Positions 1 to 8,901 are shown, counted from the stretch's first letter. The stretch: DNA of 44,665 nucleotides from Planctomycetota bacterium (GCA_021831565.1 JAKBMM010000021.1:1-44665); one strand, 5' to 3'. Notes: generated by a model from the sequence alone, not told the origin. A program made the numbers and translations.

Positions 1-44
1 TTGGTGACACGGTCAGCAGGCTGACCCGTTAAACACCGTTTTCC

Positions 45-162
45 TTGCGGTTACGGACGGCCGTGGATTTCCATCCACGGCTGCGGGGGGGGGCGGCCAT
101 GGAGCAGCCGCGAGGATCGCAATCCCGCGGCCGTTTTCCGCGCCGCCGTGAACGGTTACAAA
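45..162 (-). repeat. R1 interspersed repeat, left copy
   Basis: This 118-bp block is the reverse complement of positions 44240-44357, with three mismatches that I can count. It contains a hairpin formed by CCGTGGAT and ATCCACGG around a four-base loop (61-80), next to a run of nine G (85-93). It begins 75 bp beyond the stop of the leftward FkbM gene, so that gene would be transcribed into it, just as the peptidase gene at the other end reads into the right copy. It encodes no evident protein. It could be a REP- or MITE-like element or a 3' RNA element; the sequence alone does not decide. Confidence 0.85.
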
Positions 163-236
163 GACCGGTCCGCCGCGCGGCCCGCGTGGCGCTGCGTCTG
201 ATCCGGCGGTGAGAGGATCGCCCGGGGCGGGCTTAA

Positions 237-1133
237 CTATTTGACTTTTCCCAGGCGTAGAAAGACCAGGGAGGATGCCTCCCCCTCCCGCGTGACGGAA
301 AAATTTTTCACGGAGCAAACGGCGATCTTCGCCCCGGCCAGCCGGAGATCTTCCAAAAGTTTCTCCGCGTTATAAGGATCATGGGTTTCTATCGCGGCGC
401 GGGAGATTCGGCCGATCCAGGGCCGGCAGTTGTGAAATATTTCGGCTTCCGCGCCTTCGACATCACATTTTAATAGATCAATCGGTCCGTCGGAGCCGGC
501 CAACAGGGTCAACAATCCGGCCACCGTGCGTTTGGGAATCTTTTCCGCATCCTCACCCTGGACGCAGGTCATGCGAAAGCGGACTTCGTCGCCGGAGCGG
601 TCGAGGAACGCTTCGCCGGGTTCGGCCGCGGCAAAGGCCCGAATGGCGTGGACTTTTCCGGGCGCCGGGCCGGCTTGAATATTCTTCAAAAGCTGCCGGA
701 AGTTTCCGCGGTCCGGCTCGACAACCACAATAAAAGATTCGGGGAAATATTCCTGCCAGAAACGGACGGAAAGTCCGATATTGCCGCCCAGGTCGAGAAT
801 TTTCCCCGCCGCGCCGGGGACCATTTGTATCGCGGGTCGATAGATATCCCAATCAAATAATTCCGTGATAACCGACATATCGGCTGTATGGGCGCGAACC
901 AGAACGGGAAACCGCCAGTGCCGGGGTCGAAGGCGAAAATCTCTGTTTTGCAATGATGGGAAAAGGCCGGGGCGGCAATTGAGCCATCGCACATACGCGT
1001 CCGTGAGCCAGCTTCTGGTATCCGCAAACAGGCGGCGGCGCTGGAATTGGCGCCGCAGCCGCGCGATCGGGGAGTTTTTCTGATACCCGCAAGGGGCCGG
1101 CATGGATATGGCTTTTCCCCTTTTATTTCGCAT
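237..1133 (-). CDS. FkbM-family SAM-dependent methyltransferase
   Basis: This 298-residue protein should transfer a methyl group from S-adenosylmethionine to a hydroxyl, typically on a glycan or lipid. The class I SAM-binding motif is at residues 112-120 (ILDLGGNIG), followed by an acidic end of strand two (VVVEPD). The FkbM hallmark LLKCDVEGAE lies about two thirds along. The first 80 residues are basic and aromatic and match nothing I recognise. The start at 1133 lacks a clear ribosome site; an internal ATG at 1103, preceded by an AAGGGG run, is an alternative. It follows the upstream methyltransferase gene by 29 bp on the same strand, so the two probably form an operon acting on a surface polysaccharide. 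The acceptor substrate cannot be read from the sequence. Confidence 0.85.
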   Translation of the reverse strand: MRNKRGKAISMPAPCGYQKNSPIARLRRQFQRRRLFADTRSWLTDAYVRWLNCRPGLFPSLQNRDFRLRPRHWRFPVLVRAHTADMSVITELFDWDIYRPAIQMVPGAAGKILDLGGNIGLSVRFWQEYFPESFIVVVEPDRGNFRQLLKNIQAGPAPGKVHAIRAFAAAEPGEAFLDRSGDEVRFRMTCVQGEDAEKIPKRTVAGLLTLLAGSDGPIDLLKCDVEGAEAEIFHNCRPWIGRISRAAIETHDPYNAEKLLEDLRLAGAKIAVCSVKNFSVTREGEASSLVFLRLGKVK

Positions 1134-1162
1134 GTTTTACCACGTGAACGGTTGCTGCCATA

Positions 1163-2098
1163 TCAACCCGTGACCTCAAGCCAGGCGGATGAAGGGAAGA
1201 GCTCCCCGGCGTCATAGGAATCGCCCAGACCATCGTGGTTCGCCGGCGGACGGTAAGAGGGAAGGAGTTCCCGCAATGTCCCGGCGGCGGCATAGTGCAG
1301 CATGGCCAGCGAGCAGCGCAGCGTGTAGCGGGAGTTGTGAATTAAAAAAGCATGCAGCAGAGAGGATTCAACCGGAAAAAACGGGTCGTAGAACAGGGAC
1401 CGATGGTAATCGTAGGGGAAATAAATATCGTGGAAATGAACCCATGCGCCGCGCACCAGGCGGGGCATGATATCCAGGATGATCCGATTGACCTCGCTGG
1501 CGACCTTGACCGTGTGCGTTGAATCCACAAAAAGCAGCCCGCCCTCGCCCAGGTCGCACAACATCCGGCGGGAGACGGTTTGAGCCGGCTCGGCGACCAG
1601 TTGGATTCGCCCGCCGTCCCGGCAACGCTTGAGATAATCGGTGGGAAAAGGATCGACGCAAATCAGATCCAGCGTGTGGCCGGCGTCCGCGGCGGCCTTG
1701 AGAATCACGGCGGTCGATACTCCCGCGCCCACCTGTACCACGCGATGGGGTCGGCGGGTGGAGATGAAAAAATACAGAAACTCGGCGTCCACGGGGTTAT
1801 AGCCGGCGGCGCCGTTTTCGCGGGCGGCGTAGCCGGCCAGGTCCATGTCCGCGAGGCGCAGCCGGAGTTGTTCCGGGCCGCACGCCCGGGCAAAGGCCAA
1901 CTGCGGGCCGATATCCGCTCCCGCGACGCCGATCATGTCCAGCGGCGCCCGCCAATAATTCGTTCGGGAAAGAGCCGCGATATCGGGTATGGATGAGTAA
2001 AAATGCCGGGGGAGTATATCGACTCCGAAACGCTGTCCGAACCGGAACAGGGCGTACAACCCGCCTTTGAGGGCGTTGCGCCATCGCCTGCCGATCAT
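1163..2098 (-). CDS. class I SAM-dependent methyltransferase (Methyltransf_24-like)
   Basis: This protein of 311 residues has a Rossmann methyltransferase core: VVQVGAGVSTAVI as the glycine-rich SAM loop, LICVDPFP as the acidic strand-two end, LLFVDSTHTVK as the next strand, and WVHFHDIYFPYDY near the C-terminal side. This pattern fits the Methyltransf_24 type often found in glycan and secondary-metabolite loci. The start at 2098 is chosen because a perfect AAGGAGG ribosome site (2104-2110) sits five bases upstream. A longer frame to 2182 has no such site. It is the first gene of a probable two-gene leftward operon with the FkbM methyltransferase. Substrate unknown. Confidence 0.78.
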   Translation of the reverse strand: MIGRRWRNALKGGLYALFRFGQRFGVDILPRHFYSSIPDIAALSRTNYWRAPLDMIGVAGADIGPQLAFARACGPEQLRLRLADMDLAGYAARENGAAGYNPVDAEFLYFFISTRRPHRVVQVGAGVSTAVILKAAADAGHTLDLICVDPFPTDYLKRCRDGGRIQLVAEPAQTVSRRMLCDLGEGGLLFVDSTHTVKVASEVNRIILDIMPRLVRGAWVHFHDIYFPYDYHRSLFYDPFFPVESSLLHAFLIHNSRYTLRCSLAMLHYAAAGTLRELLPSYRPPANHDGLGDSYDAGELFPSSAWLEVTG

Positions 2099-2453
2099 AA
2101 ATGCCTCCTTCAGATTCCACCACTCGAGAATATCCGGAACTTGAACGTTACAATCCAAGCGCCGGGATAAGTCGCCGTTCACACGCCGCTACGGGCCGTA
2201 ATGATCGGTTATTTCTTAACACCCAGCAAAGCGACGACGCCCGCGTTCCGGTAAAGATTGTATCCCTCCCCTCTGGTATTGAACAGATAAATGGGACCGC
2301 ATGGGCGTGGCACACCTCCGAGCCGCGCTTAACGAATCCGCCGATTGCGACTAAACTTAGAGATGAGTTTGCGAAAGGCGCGGTCGCGAAGCCTGTTTCA
2401 ACAGGCGCGGGATTGTGTAATCGATGTGCGCCGGCTATTTGCGAGGTACGCCC
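2099..2453. other. divergent intergenic region, 355 bp
   Basis: This gap lies between the leftward methyltransferase and the rightward E2 gene and must hold promoters for both. I see no convincing sigma-70 pair. A small hairpin (GCCTGT, loop TTCA, ACAGGC; 2391-2406) lies about 50 bp before the E2 start. No gene, tRNA or recognisable riboswitch is visible. Confidence 0.5.
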
Positions 2454-3725
2454 ATGCCCATGGAAATCACGATGCCCAAACTTTCCGACACCATGACCGA
2501 TGGCACACTGGTGCACTGGCTCAAAAAGGAAAAAGATAAGGTTCAACCCGGCGACATCATCGCTGAGGTTGAAACCGACAAGGCTACCCAGGAACTGGAA
2601 GCATTTGAACCGGGAACCATAGCTAAAATCGTGGTGCGGGAAGGAACCAAGGTTCCGGTGGGGGGGGTGATCGTGGTGCTGGCCGGGCCGGATGAAGACG
2701 CCGAAGCGGTGGCCAAGGCTTACGTCGTCAAACCGGTTCCCGTGGAGGCGGTCAAAGATTCCTCCGCCACCGCCGCTCCCGCGCCCATCCCGGCTCCCGC
2801 GCCCCCGCCGGTGGCGCCCGCGCCGGTTCCGGCGCCATCATCCGCCGGTTCCACCGGCGGCGGCCAGCGCCGGCGGGTCTCGCCGCTGGCCCGGAAAATC
2901 GCCGAGGAAAAGGGTGTCGACCTCGCTGCGGTTGCGGGGTCGGGGCCGGATGGGCGCATCATCAAGCGCGACGTTCTGGCGGCCGCTGAAACTGTTCCCC
3001 CGGCCGGCGCCGCGCCAAGGCCGATTCCGGGAACATCCCGGCTGGAGGCGAAAACGATGGCGCTTTCCAACGTGCGCCAGACGATAGCCCGCCGCCTTCT
3101 GGAAGCCAAGCAGACGATTCCGCATTTTTATGTGTCGATTGATGTGGTGATGGAGGCGCTGCTGGACCTGCGTAAGTCCGCCAACGAACAACTCGCTCCC
3201 GCCAAACTTAGCGTTACCGACTTCATCGCCCGGGCCGTGGCCGTGGCGCTCACCCAGACGCCGGCGGTCAACGCCAGCTTTAGTTCCACCGCCATCGTTC
3301 GCCACGGAACGGTTCATCTTGGCATCGCGGTCGCCGTCGACGACGGCCTGGTGGTGCCGGTGATCCGGGACGCCCAGACCAAAGACCTCCGGCAAATTTC
3401 CGCCGAGATCCGGCAGCTCGCCGAGCTGGCCCGGACGCACAAGCTCAAGGCCAATCAATTGACCGGCGGTACGTTCACCATCAGCAACCTGGGTATGTAT
3501 GGCGTGCGCGATTTCATGGCGATTATCAACCCGCCGGAGTCGGCGATTCTGGCCGTGGGCGCAACCGAGGCAAGGCCGATCGTCAGAGGCGCCCAGGTGG
3601 TTCCCGCACAGGTGATGACGCTTTCGCTCTCGGCCGATCACCGCGTGGTGGATGGCGCGACCGCGTCCGAATTCCTGAGCAAACTTAAGGCCATTCTGGA
3701 AAATCCGCTGGCGATGCTGGTCTGA
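2454..3725 (+). CDS. pdhC: dihydrolipoyllysine acyltransferase, E2 of a 2-oxoacid dehydrogenase (pyruvate type)
   Basis: This 423-residue E2 subunit would pass acyl groups from E1 to coenzyme A on a swinging lipoyl arm. The N-terminal lipoyl domain carries the modified lysine at about residue 43 in EVETDKATQELE. A linker rich in Ala and Pro follows (about residues 100-130). Then comes a peripheral-subunit-binding domain (RVSPLARKIAEEKGVDL...GPDGRI), and the catalytic domain ends with DHRVVDG, where H396 and D400 fit the HxxxD active site. The start at 2454 is preferred because GAGG (2443-2446) precedes it and the lipoyl domain begins right after it; an upstream in-frame start at 2424 would add ten unlikely residues. 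E1 and E3 genes are not adjacent, so the pyruvate rather than 2-oxoglutarate assignment rests on sequence impression only. Confidence 0.93.
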   Translation: MPMEITMPKLSDTMTDGTLVHWLKKEKDKVQPGDIIAEVETDKATQELEAFEPGTIAKIVVREGTKVPVGGVIVVLAGPDEDAEAVAKAYVVKPVPVEAVKDSSATAAPAPIPAPAPPPVAPAPVPAPSSAGSTGGGQRRRVSPLARKIAEEKGVDLAAVAGSGPDGRIIKRDVLAAAETVPPAGAAPRPIPGTSRLEAKTMALSNVRQTIARRLLEAKQTIPHFYVSIDVVMEALLDLRKSANEQLAPAKLSVTDFIARAVAVALTQTPAVNASFSSTAIVRHGTVHLGIAVAVDDGLVVPVIRDAQTKDLRQISAEIRQLAELARTHKLKANQLTGGTFTISNLGMYGVRDFMAIINPPESAILAVGATEARPIVRGAQVVPAQVMTLSLSADHRVVDGATASEFLSKLKAILENPLAMLV

Positions 3726-3798
3726 CGGAGTCTTCCCGCCCCGCGCCGCGGAAGTTTATTTTTCCCGCCGGGGAGGCTTGGCGGCGTTTGCCCGCTTG

Positions 3799-3816
3799 CC
3801 CGGCGGGCCCGCCGGG
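3799..3816. other. perfect 18-bp GC palindrome downstream of the E2 gene
   Basis: CCCGGCGGGCCCGCCGGG is a perfect inverted repeat between the E2 stop (3725) and the LolA-like start (3845). There is no T-run after it, so it is not a textbook intrinsic terminator. It may still slow transcription or mark the operon boundary. Confidence 0.4.
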
Positions 3817-3844
3817 ATGAAAGGCAAGTGATGCGGGGGTAATC

Positions 3845-4576
3845 ATGCAACGTTCGTTGCCAGGTTCTCTGGCGGCCCTGGCATCCTTGTTATGGTTAAC
3901 GCCGGCGCCGGCGGCGCGGGCGACGGCCAAGCCGGCGGATCAGATGCTGGCCCGCAACATTGCGGCCATGCGCGGGGTCCGTGCGATTCGCGTGAATTTC
4001 CGGTGTGAAAAAAAACTCCAAGTATTGAAAAGACCGTTTGTCAGCGGGGGTGTCATCACCATAGCCCGGCCCAACCAGGTGCGATTCCAAACCATTAGCC
4101 CCTATCTTTCCTGCTATATTCTCACCGGCCGAAAGGTTTTTTCGCGCAACCAGACCGACCGGCATTGGCATACGGCGCGATTGGATCGGCAAGAATCCCT
4201 GGCCATGATCATGCGGCAATTCGCGCTCTGGTCGCTCGGCAAACAACGAAACATTGGAAAAGATTATTCCGTGACGATGACCCGCACCGCCTTGCCGCCG
4301 CCCCCGCGCCTCTCCGGCGCGCCACCCGGCGAACCATCCCGTCGAGCTTTGCCGGCGCCATCCCGGGAGGTGGAACTATTCACTCTTACGCCGCGCAATT
4401 CCCTTCTGGCCAAGGCGATCCGGACGGTGCAACTGGGTTTTCCGCCCCAATCGCCGCACTTGATATTCATCCGGATTGCTTCACGGCATGACAATCAAAG
4501 CTTGTACTGGTTCGACCATTTGCGAATGAATCCCCATCTACCCGCGAGCTGTTTTAAGCCGGTTGGACCGCCATGA
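3845..4576 (+). CDS. LolA-like outer-membrane lipoprotein carrier family protein
   Basis: This 243-residue exported protein has an N-terminal signal peptide (hydrophobic about residues 7-25, ending near PAARATA). The rest fits the LolA-like fold: an alternating beta pattern with VRAIRVNFRCEKKL, then GGVITIARPNQVRF, which corresponds to the 'G.l.i.rP...R.' signature of LolA relatives, then a C-terminal segment pairing LTPRNS with IRTVQLGF. Such proteins carry lipid or lipoprotein cargo across the periplasm. Its stop overlaps the start of the next gene in an ATGA (4573-4576), so it is translationally coupled to an MMPL exporter. That pairing is typical of aryl-polyene-type and related lipid-export loci, and argues for cargo other than ordinary lipoproteins. 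A proline-rich insert is seen around residues 150-175. Confidence 0.68.
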   Translation: MQRSLPGSLAALASLLWLTPAPAARATAKPADQMLARNIAAMRGVRAIRVNFRCEKKLQVLKRPFVSGGVITIARPNQVRFQTISPYLSCYILTGRKVFSRNQTDRHWHTARLDRQESLAMIMRQFALWSLGKQRNIGKDYSVTMTRTALPPPPRLSGAPPGEPSRRALPAPSREVELFTLTPRNSLLAKAIRTVQLGFPPQSPHLIFIRIASRHDNQSLYWFDHLRMNPHLPASCFKPVGPP

Positions 4577-7113
4577 ATGACGCACCGGAAGCGCGGAATA
4601 ATCATTCGGCCGGCCGTGCCCCCCCGGCTGATTTTCTGACCCGTGGCATGATGGGGTGGTATGGCCGGCTGGCGGCGCATCGCTGGGCGCTGACGGTAAT
4701 TCTGGCGGTGTTGGGTGTTGTTTTTTACCTGTCATCCACGCAAATCCATTGGGGGGCAAACGCGATCCTTTATTTCTCCAGCCACAGCAAAACCGTCCGC
4801 GACCTGCAAGCTTCCGAAAAACAACCGGGCCTGGGCAACAATCTGCGATTGGACGTTCATTTCGCCGCCGGCCAGACCGGCGATCTGGCCGGCGCGGTGC
4901 GGAGATTGCGGAGAGCTTGCCAGCAGACCGGCCAGTTCGAGTGGGTCTGGACCGGCGTATCCGCCCAAGAGCAAATTCGCGCCGCGGCTGATCTGACGCG
5001 GCTTGGCCCGGCGCTGCTGCACGCCAGAGAGATATCGCAGGTCCGAACGCGGCTATCCGTCGCCTGGCTCAAGAGGCATTTCCGACACGTCGCGGCGCGG
5101 CTGGAAGATCCGGACGGACAACTGCTCGCCGCCGAGTTGCAACATGATCCGCTGGCTCTGCAGGGCCTTTATTTCACGCGCTTGGAGGCGCTTCATCCCC
5201 TACCGGGCGCGCATCTTGCCGACGGTCTGCTTCTCTCCGCCGACGGTAAACACGCGATGATGGTCCTGGCGCCGCGCATTTCGCCCCAGAACGTGGCCGC
5301 CTCGCGGACCATGCTCAAGAAACTCCGCGCCGCCATCGCCCAGGTGCAAAAAACGATGCCCGCCCTGCGGGTGTGGGTGATCGGATCGGCGCTGAATTAT
5401 GCGAGCAACCAGCGGCGGGTGCTGCACGATGTTGTCATCATATCGCTGGTGGGAACTCTGCTGGTGGCGGCGGCGATCCTCCTGTTTTTTCGGCGCTGGG
5501 TGTCCGTTTTGATCTGCCTGATACCGCCGACGATCGGGGTGGGCACGGCCATGGGAATCGCCGGTCTGCTGCGGCTTGATCTGCCGCTGATTGTGCTCGG
5601 ATTCAACGGGCTGATCTGCGGTTCGACCACTGATTATGGCATTCAGTTGATCGCCGCCGTCAATCGACGGATACGCCGGGGGGAGGAACTGCGGATCGAG
5701 ACGCTCGCCGCCGCCACGCGCGAAATGTTCGGTCCCATTTCGATGAGCGTGTGTACCAGCGTCACCGGCTATTCGGCGCTGGCGCTAAGTTCCGCACCGG
5801 GGTTGCGGGAGTTGGGACTTTTCGTGGCCGGGGCGACGATCTGCATCTGGCTGGCGACGTTCCTGGTGCTGCCCGCTTACCTGGGTCCCTGGATCGTGCG
5901 CCCGCAAAGATCAGGTGGCGCTACCCCCCCGATGATGCGTCCGGGCCGCCGGCTCAAAATTGTCGGGGGCGCGGCGTTTCTGGCGTGCACGGCACTGCTG
6001 ACCTGGCATGCCGCGCGTGTCCAATACTCGTACCATGGCGCCGCGCTCGACGGCAGCTCCCGCCGTCTGCTGCATCGGGAAAAGCTGTTCCTCAAGACGT
6101 GGGGAGACCTTCGCCAACGCGCGATCGTGGTTGTTCACGACGCCTCGGCCAGGCAGGCGCTGGTTCGATTGCACGCCCTGTCCCGCACGCTGCGAAGATT
6201 CCAGCGGGAGCATTTGATTCAAGGTTACCAAACCCCCGCCGGTATCCTGCCGGATGATGCCGCGATTCGGCGCCGGCGCAACGCCTGGCGGCATTTCTGG
6301 ACGCCGGCGCGGCGGGCTTTGGCACACAGGCATATCGCCCAGGCCGCGAAAGAAGCGGGCTTTGATCCGGCGGCTTTCGCCGGCGCTGTAGCCGCCCTTG
6401 CGCGGCTTGGCGCCGTTCCGCCGGCGCGCCTCCGGTTGGCAAACTCACCGGCGGCGCTGCTTCCCGGCTCGATCCTGCTTTCCGCCCGCGGCGTCACGCT
6501 GGCGGGGTTTGTGAGCCCCAACAGGAATCTCTCCCCGCGTATGCAAGCCCGCTGGGCCGGGGAATTGCGATTGGCCCACCCGCACGCGGCGATCATTTCC
6601 GGCGCCCTTCTTTTCTACAACACGACCCGGCGGGCCGCGGCCGAGATGAAACGGCTGTTTCCCTGGGTGGCGATCCTGATTCTGGTTCCGATGTGGATCT
6701 ACTTTCGGCGGATCGACTTGACGTTGATCGCGGCATTGTCGCTGGGAGTCGGTTTTCTCTGGCTTCTGGGCGCGGCCCAGTGGTTCGCCGGCGGATTGAA
6801 TCTGCTGAGCCTGGTGCCGATGCTTTTTACCATGGGGGTGGCGGTTGATTACGGTATTTATGCCGCCAGCGATCCGGCGCAGCGCCGCGCGCACGACGGG
6901 CGGGCCAATAGAAATCCGGCGACGTTCCTATGTGCCGCGACCACGATTCTGGGAACCGGCGCCATGCTGCTGGCCGGCCATCCCGTCCTGCATTGGATCG
7001 GTTTGACACTCACGGCGGGAATCACCGGCGGTTATCTGGCTTCCTTGTTCCTGGTCGGCCCGCTCACGCGCCGCTTATTCCGATCCATCCGACCGGAGGT
7101 CCACAAATTTTGA
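4573..7113 (+). CDS. MMPL/RND-superfamily lipid exporter
   Basis: This 846-residue inner-membrane protein is built as two tandem halves, each with one transmembrane helix, a large periplasmic domain and a cluster of about five helices. This is the MMPL (RND superfamily) layout. The first cluster (about residues 280-450) contains FNGLICGSTTDYGIQLI and the second (about 690-835) contains LFTMGVAVDYGIYAA; both are the conserved helix with a central Asp-Tyr pair that carries protons in this superfamily. It is translationally coupled to the LolA-like gene upstream. Together they suggest export of a lipid or lipid-linked pigment to the outer membrane. Its 3' end overlaps the convergent ligase gene by 39 bp. 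No membrane-fusion partner is present. Confidence 0.85.
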   Translation: MNDAPEARNNHSAGRAPPADFLTRGMMGWYGRLAAHRWALTVILAVLGVVFYLSSTQIHWGANAILYFSSHSKTVRDLQASEKQPGLGNNLRLDVHFAAGQTGDLAGAVRRLRRACQQTGQFEWVWTGVSAQEQIRAAADLTRLGPALLHAREISQVRTRLSVAWLKRHFRHVAARLEDPDGQLLAAELQHDPLALQGLYFTRLEALHPLPGAHLADGLLLSADGKHAMMVLAPRISPQNVAASRTMLKKLRAAIAQVQKTMPALRVWVIGSALNYASNQRRVLHDVVIISLVGTLLVAAAILLFFRRWVSVLICLIPPTIGVGTAMGIAGLLRLDLPLIVLGFNGLICGSTTDYGIQLIAAVNRRIRRGEELRIETLAAATREMFGPISMSVCTSVTGYSALALSSAPGLRELGLFVAGATICIWLATFLVLPAYLGPWIVRPQRSGGATPPMMRPGRRLKIVGGAAFLACTALLTWHAARVQYSYHGAALDGSSRRLLHREKLFLKTWGDLRQRAIVVVHDASARQALVRLHALSRTLRRFQREHLIQGYQTPAGILPDDAAIRRRRNAWRHFWTPARRALAHRHIAQAAKEAGFDPAAFAGAVAALARLGAVPPARLRLANSPAALLPGSILLSARGVTLAGFVSPNRNLSPRMQARWAGELRLAHPHAAIISGALLFYNTTRRAAAEMKRLFPWVAILILVPMWIYFRRIDLTLIAALSLGVGFLWLLGAAQWFAGGLNLLSLVPMLFTMGVAVDYGIYAASDPAQRRAHDGRANRNPATFLCAATTILGTGAMLLAGHPVLHWIGLTLTAGITGGYLASLFLVGPLTRRLFRSIRPEVHKF

Positions 7114-8385
7114 CGGCTTTCGCGGATTGGCTTGCGTTTGTAAAGTTCTGATTTCCGCCGCCGGGGCGTAAACGATCCGCGGCGTTACTTTCAAAATCGC
7201 CCGGGCCCGCTGCTCCAGGCGCTGGCGCGTCCGGGCTTTTCCGTCGCGCAAGCAGACATGCAGCGTTAATAAATCGCTTAGATCGTGCGCCTTGCGGGCC
7301 ACGATAAGGTAATCGCGCACTTCGGGCATGGAATTGAGAAGATCAAAAATCGCCGCCGGGAAAAGGCTCGTCCCGCGCACTTTGAGCAACTGTTGCCGCC
7401 GGCCGAGGATCGGCCCGAGCCGCGGCGTGGTTCGGCCGCAGGGGCATGGCTCGGTAAATAGCGCCGCGATGTCTCCCGTCCGGAAACGGACCAGGGGCAT
7501 TCCCCGCACGCCCAGCGGGGTGACGACCACTTCACCCGGAATTCCCGGCGCCGCCGGCAACCCCCGTTCGTCGAGGATTTCCACCACCGCCAGCGAAGGA
7601 TTTAAGTGTCCACCCCGGCATTGCGGGCCTTCGGCAAAAGTGGTGCAGGTTTCCGTGGATGCGTAGGTGCCAAGCAGGGGCGCCGCAAAAATCGCGGTCA
7701 ACCGTTGCGCCAGGGAATTCGGCGCCAAGTCGGCCGAACGAAGCGGTTCGGCAATGCCAATAACGGCCGCCAGGCTGCGGAAAGCTCGCCGATCCGCCGG
7801 CCTTTCGCAATCAACCAGTAGAGAAGGGACCGTGATCACGAAATTGCGGGGATGTCCGGCGAGCAGGGAACAGAGCAAGTCACGCTGGGACACAAACGCC
7901 GGTCCCACCCGCATGCAGGCGGCGCCCAGCCGCTGGGCGCCCAGCCAGTACGCCAATCCCGCGACAAACAGACGATCCATCGCCACCGCGATGATCAATG
8001 TGTCGCCCGCCCGCAGCCCGGCGATGTGCAACGCCGCCGCCTCGTTCTCGGCCAGGCGATGAAGGTCGCTTGGCGTCAGCGGCACGCGCAGCGGCTTGCC
8101 CGTAGTGCCGGAAGTGCTGACCCATTCGCGGATGTCCGCGCGCCGGCAGCCGAACGCGGCTTCGCCGGCCAACGCCAACTGATGTTTGTCCGTCAGCGGC
8201 AACAGGGCGAGATCGGCCAGACTTTTAATCCGTCCGGGACGAATCCGGCGATGGTAAAAATCCGTTCGCGCCGCATTCGCCACGTGCGCCAGAAACCGTT
8301 TTTCCTGCAGCGCCCGCCATCGCCGCAGCGGCCAGAAAAGGCGATCGCTCATTGTCCCGCTCATGGCTCCGCTCATTTTCAACAT
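7075..8385 (-). CDS. PaaK-like AMP-forming CoA ligase / adenylating enzyme
   Basis: This protein (about 436 residues) belongs to the phenylacetate-CoA ligase-like branch of AMP-forming enzymes, which activate a carboxylic acid as an acyl-adenylate. The phosphate-binding loop is STSGTTGKPLRVPLT, the adenine-site motif is GTYASTETCTTF, the hinge-region motif is VRFRTGDIAALF, and the C-terminal lid begins near VRGTSLFPAAIFDLL. The start is uncertain: ATGs lie at 8385, 8376, 8364 and 8352, the last three heading an imperfect 12-base repeat (MSGA, MSGT, MSDR). The frame remains open beyond 8385 only because it runs into repeat R2. It converges on, and overlaps, the MMPL exporter gene. The acid substrate is unknown; an aryl or fatty acid that the neighbouring exporter handles is an inference. 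Confidence 0.78.
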   Translation of the reverse strand: MLKMSGAMSGTMSDRLFWPLRRWRALQEKRFLAHVANAARTDFYHRRIRPGRIKSLADLALLPLTDKHQLALAGEAAFGCRRADIREWVSTSGTTGKPLRVPLTPSDLHRLAENEAAALHIAGLRAGDTLIIAVAMDRLFVAGLAYWLGAQRLGAACMRVGPAFVSQRDLLCSLLAGHPRNFVITVPSLLVDCERPADRRAFRSLAAVIGIAEPLRSADLAPNSLAQRLTAIFAAPLLGTYASTETCTTFAEGPQCRGGHLNPSLAVVEILDERGLPAAPGIPGEVVVTPLGVRGMPLVRFRTGDIAALFTEPCPCGRTTPRLGPILGRRQQLLKVRGTSLFPAAIFDLLNSMPEVRDYLIVARKAHDLSDLLTLHVCLRDGKARTRQRLEQRARAILKVTPRIVYAPAAEIRTLQTQANPRKPSKFVDLRSDGSE

Positions 8386-8421
8386 CTTGTTTTTCTGACA
8401 ACAAAGCAAGCCGCGAATTGT

Positions 8422-8526
8422 AACCGTTCTCGCCCGGGGTGTGGCAATTTTTCCGGAGCAGCCGAAGAAGCGGCGCGGCGCCCGGCGCGCCGGGATTGCC
8501 AGGTTCCCCACAGGCGCTCCCGAAAA
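8422..8526 (+). repeat. R2 interspersed repeat, copy A
   Basis: This 105-bp block, beginning AACCGTTCTCGCCCGG and ending GCGCTCCCGAAAA, recurs in direct orientation at 9010-9128. I count one substitution and a 14-bp length difference from two extra GC-rich seven-base units in copy B. It lies upstream of the ligase start and left of the ribbon-helix-helix gene. Confidence 0.9.
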
Positions 8527-8592
8527 AAATGCCGCGGCCTGGTTCGGTCCCCGCCGGCGGCGTACACCCACCATTGTGACATCATAGGCAAT

Positions 8593-8602
8593 ATGATATC
8601 AT
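8593..8602. promoter_or_regulatory. candidate operator palindrome ATGATATCAT
   Basis: A perfect 10-bp palindrome lies 35 bp before the ribbon-helix-helix gene and overlaps TATGAT (8592-8597), a good minus-10 match. A second ATCAT half occurs at 8581-8585. Ribbon-helix-helix proteins commonly bind short palindromes in their own promoters, so autoregulation is plausible but inferred. Confidence 0.35.
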
Positions 8603-8637
8603 TCAGAGGTGAGATTGGTGCTCGACACGGATAAGCA

Positions 8638-8901
8638 ATGAGGCAGACAAGCACATACCCCCTGCGGCTGCCGCCATCGCTCAAGCAGGCGGTTACGCGG
8701 TTGAGCAAGGAGGACCGCACCAGCATCAACCAGTTTGTGGTCACAGCGGTGGCCGAAAAGGTCTCCGCGTTTGAAACGGCCCGGTTCTTCGCCGATCGGA
8801 AAGCTCGGGCGGACTTCGCGGCCTTCGACCGGATTATAAAGCGGCGCGGCGGAGAACCACCACGCCCAGGCGATGAATCGCTAAAGCGAAGCAGGCGTTA
8901 A
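8638..8901 (+). CDS. ribbon-helix-helix protein, HicB/Arc-type antitoxin-like
   Basis: This 87-residue protein starts TYPLRLPPSLKQAVTRLSK, a beta strand then helix, followed by SINQFVVTAVAEKVSAFETA as the second helix. This is the Arc/MetJ-type ribbon-helix-helix DNA-binding fold found in proteins labelled HicB-family antitoxins. The C-terminal half is charged and may be flexible. The ATG at 8638 is the first possible one because an in-frame TAA lies immediately upstream; no clear ribosome site is visible. No toxin gene follows: the next 260 bp hold repeat R2 and then an unrelated gene on the other strand. The gene sits alone between two direct repeats, suggesting a small mobile or recently inserted cassette. 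It may be a free-standing regulator rather than half of a toxin-antitoxin pair. Confidence 0.75.
   Translation: MRQTSTYPLRLPPSLKQAVTRLSKEDRTSINQFVVTAVAEKVSAFETARFFADRKARADFAAFDRIIKRRGGEPPRPGDESLKRSRR

Noticed and set aside
1-36. GGTCAG/CTGACC hairpin at the extreme left
   Set aside because: The stem is only six pairs and the adjacent sequence is cut by the window edge, so it cannot be judged.
8638-8901. Complete toxin-antitoxin pair
   Set aside because: No RelE, HicA, PIN or other toxin-like frame follows or precedes the ribbon-helix-helix gene.
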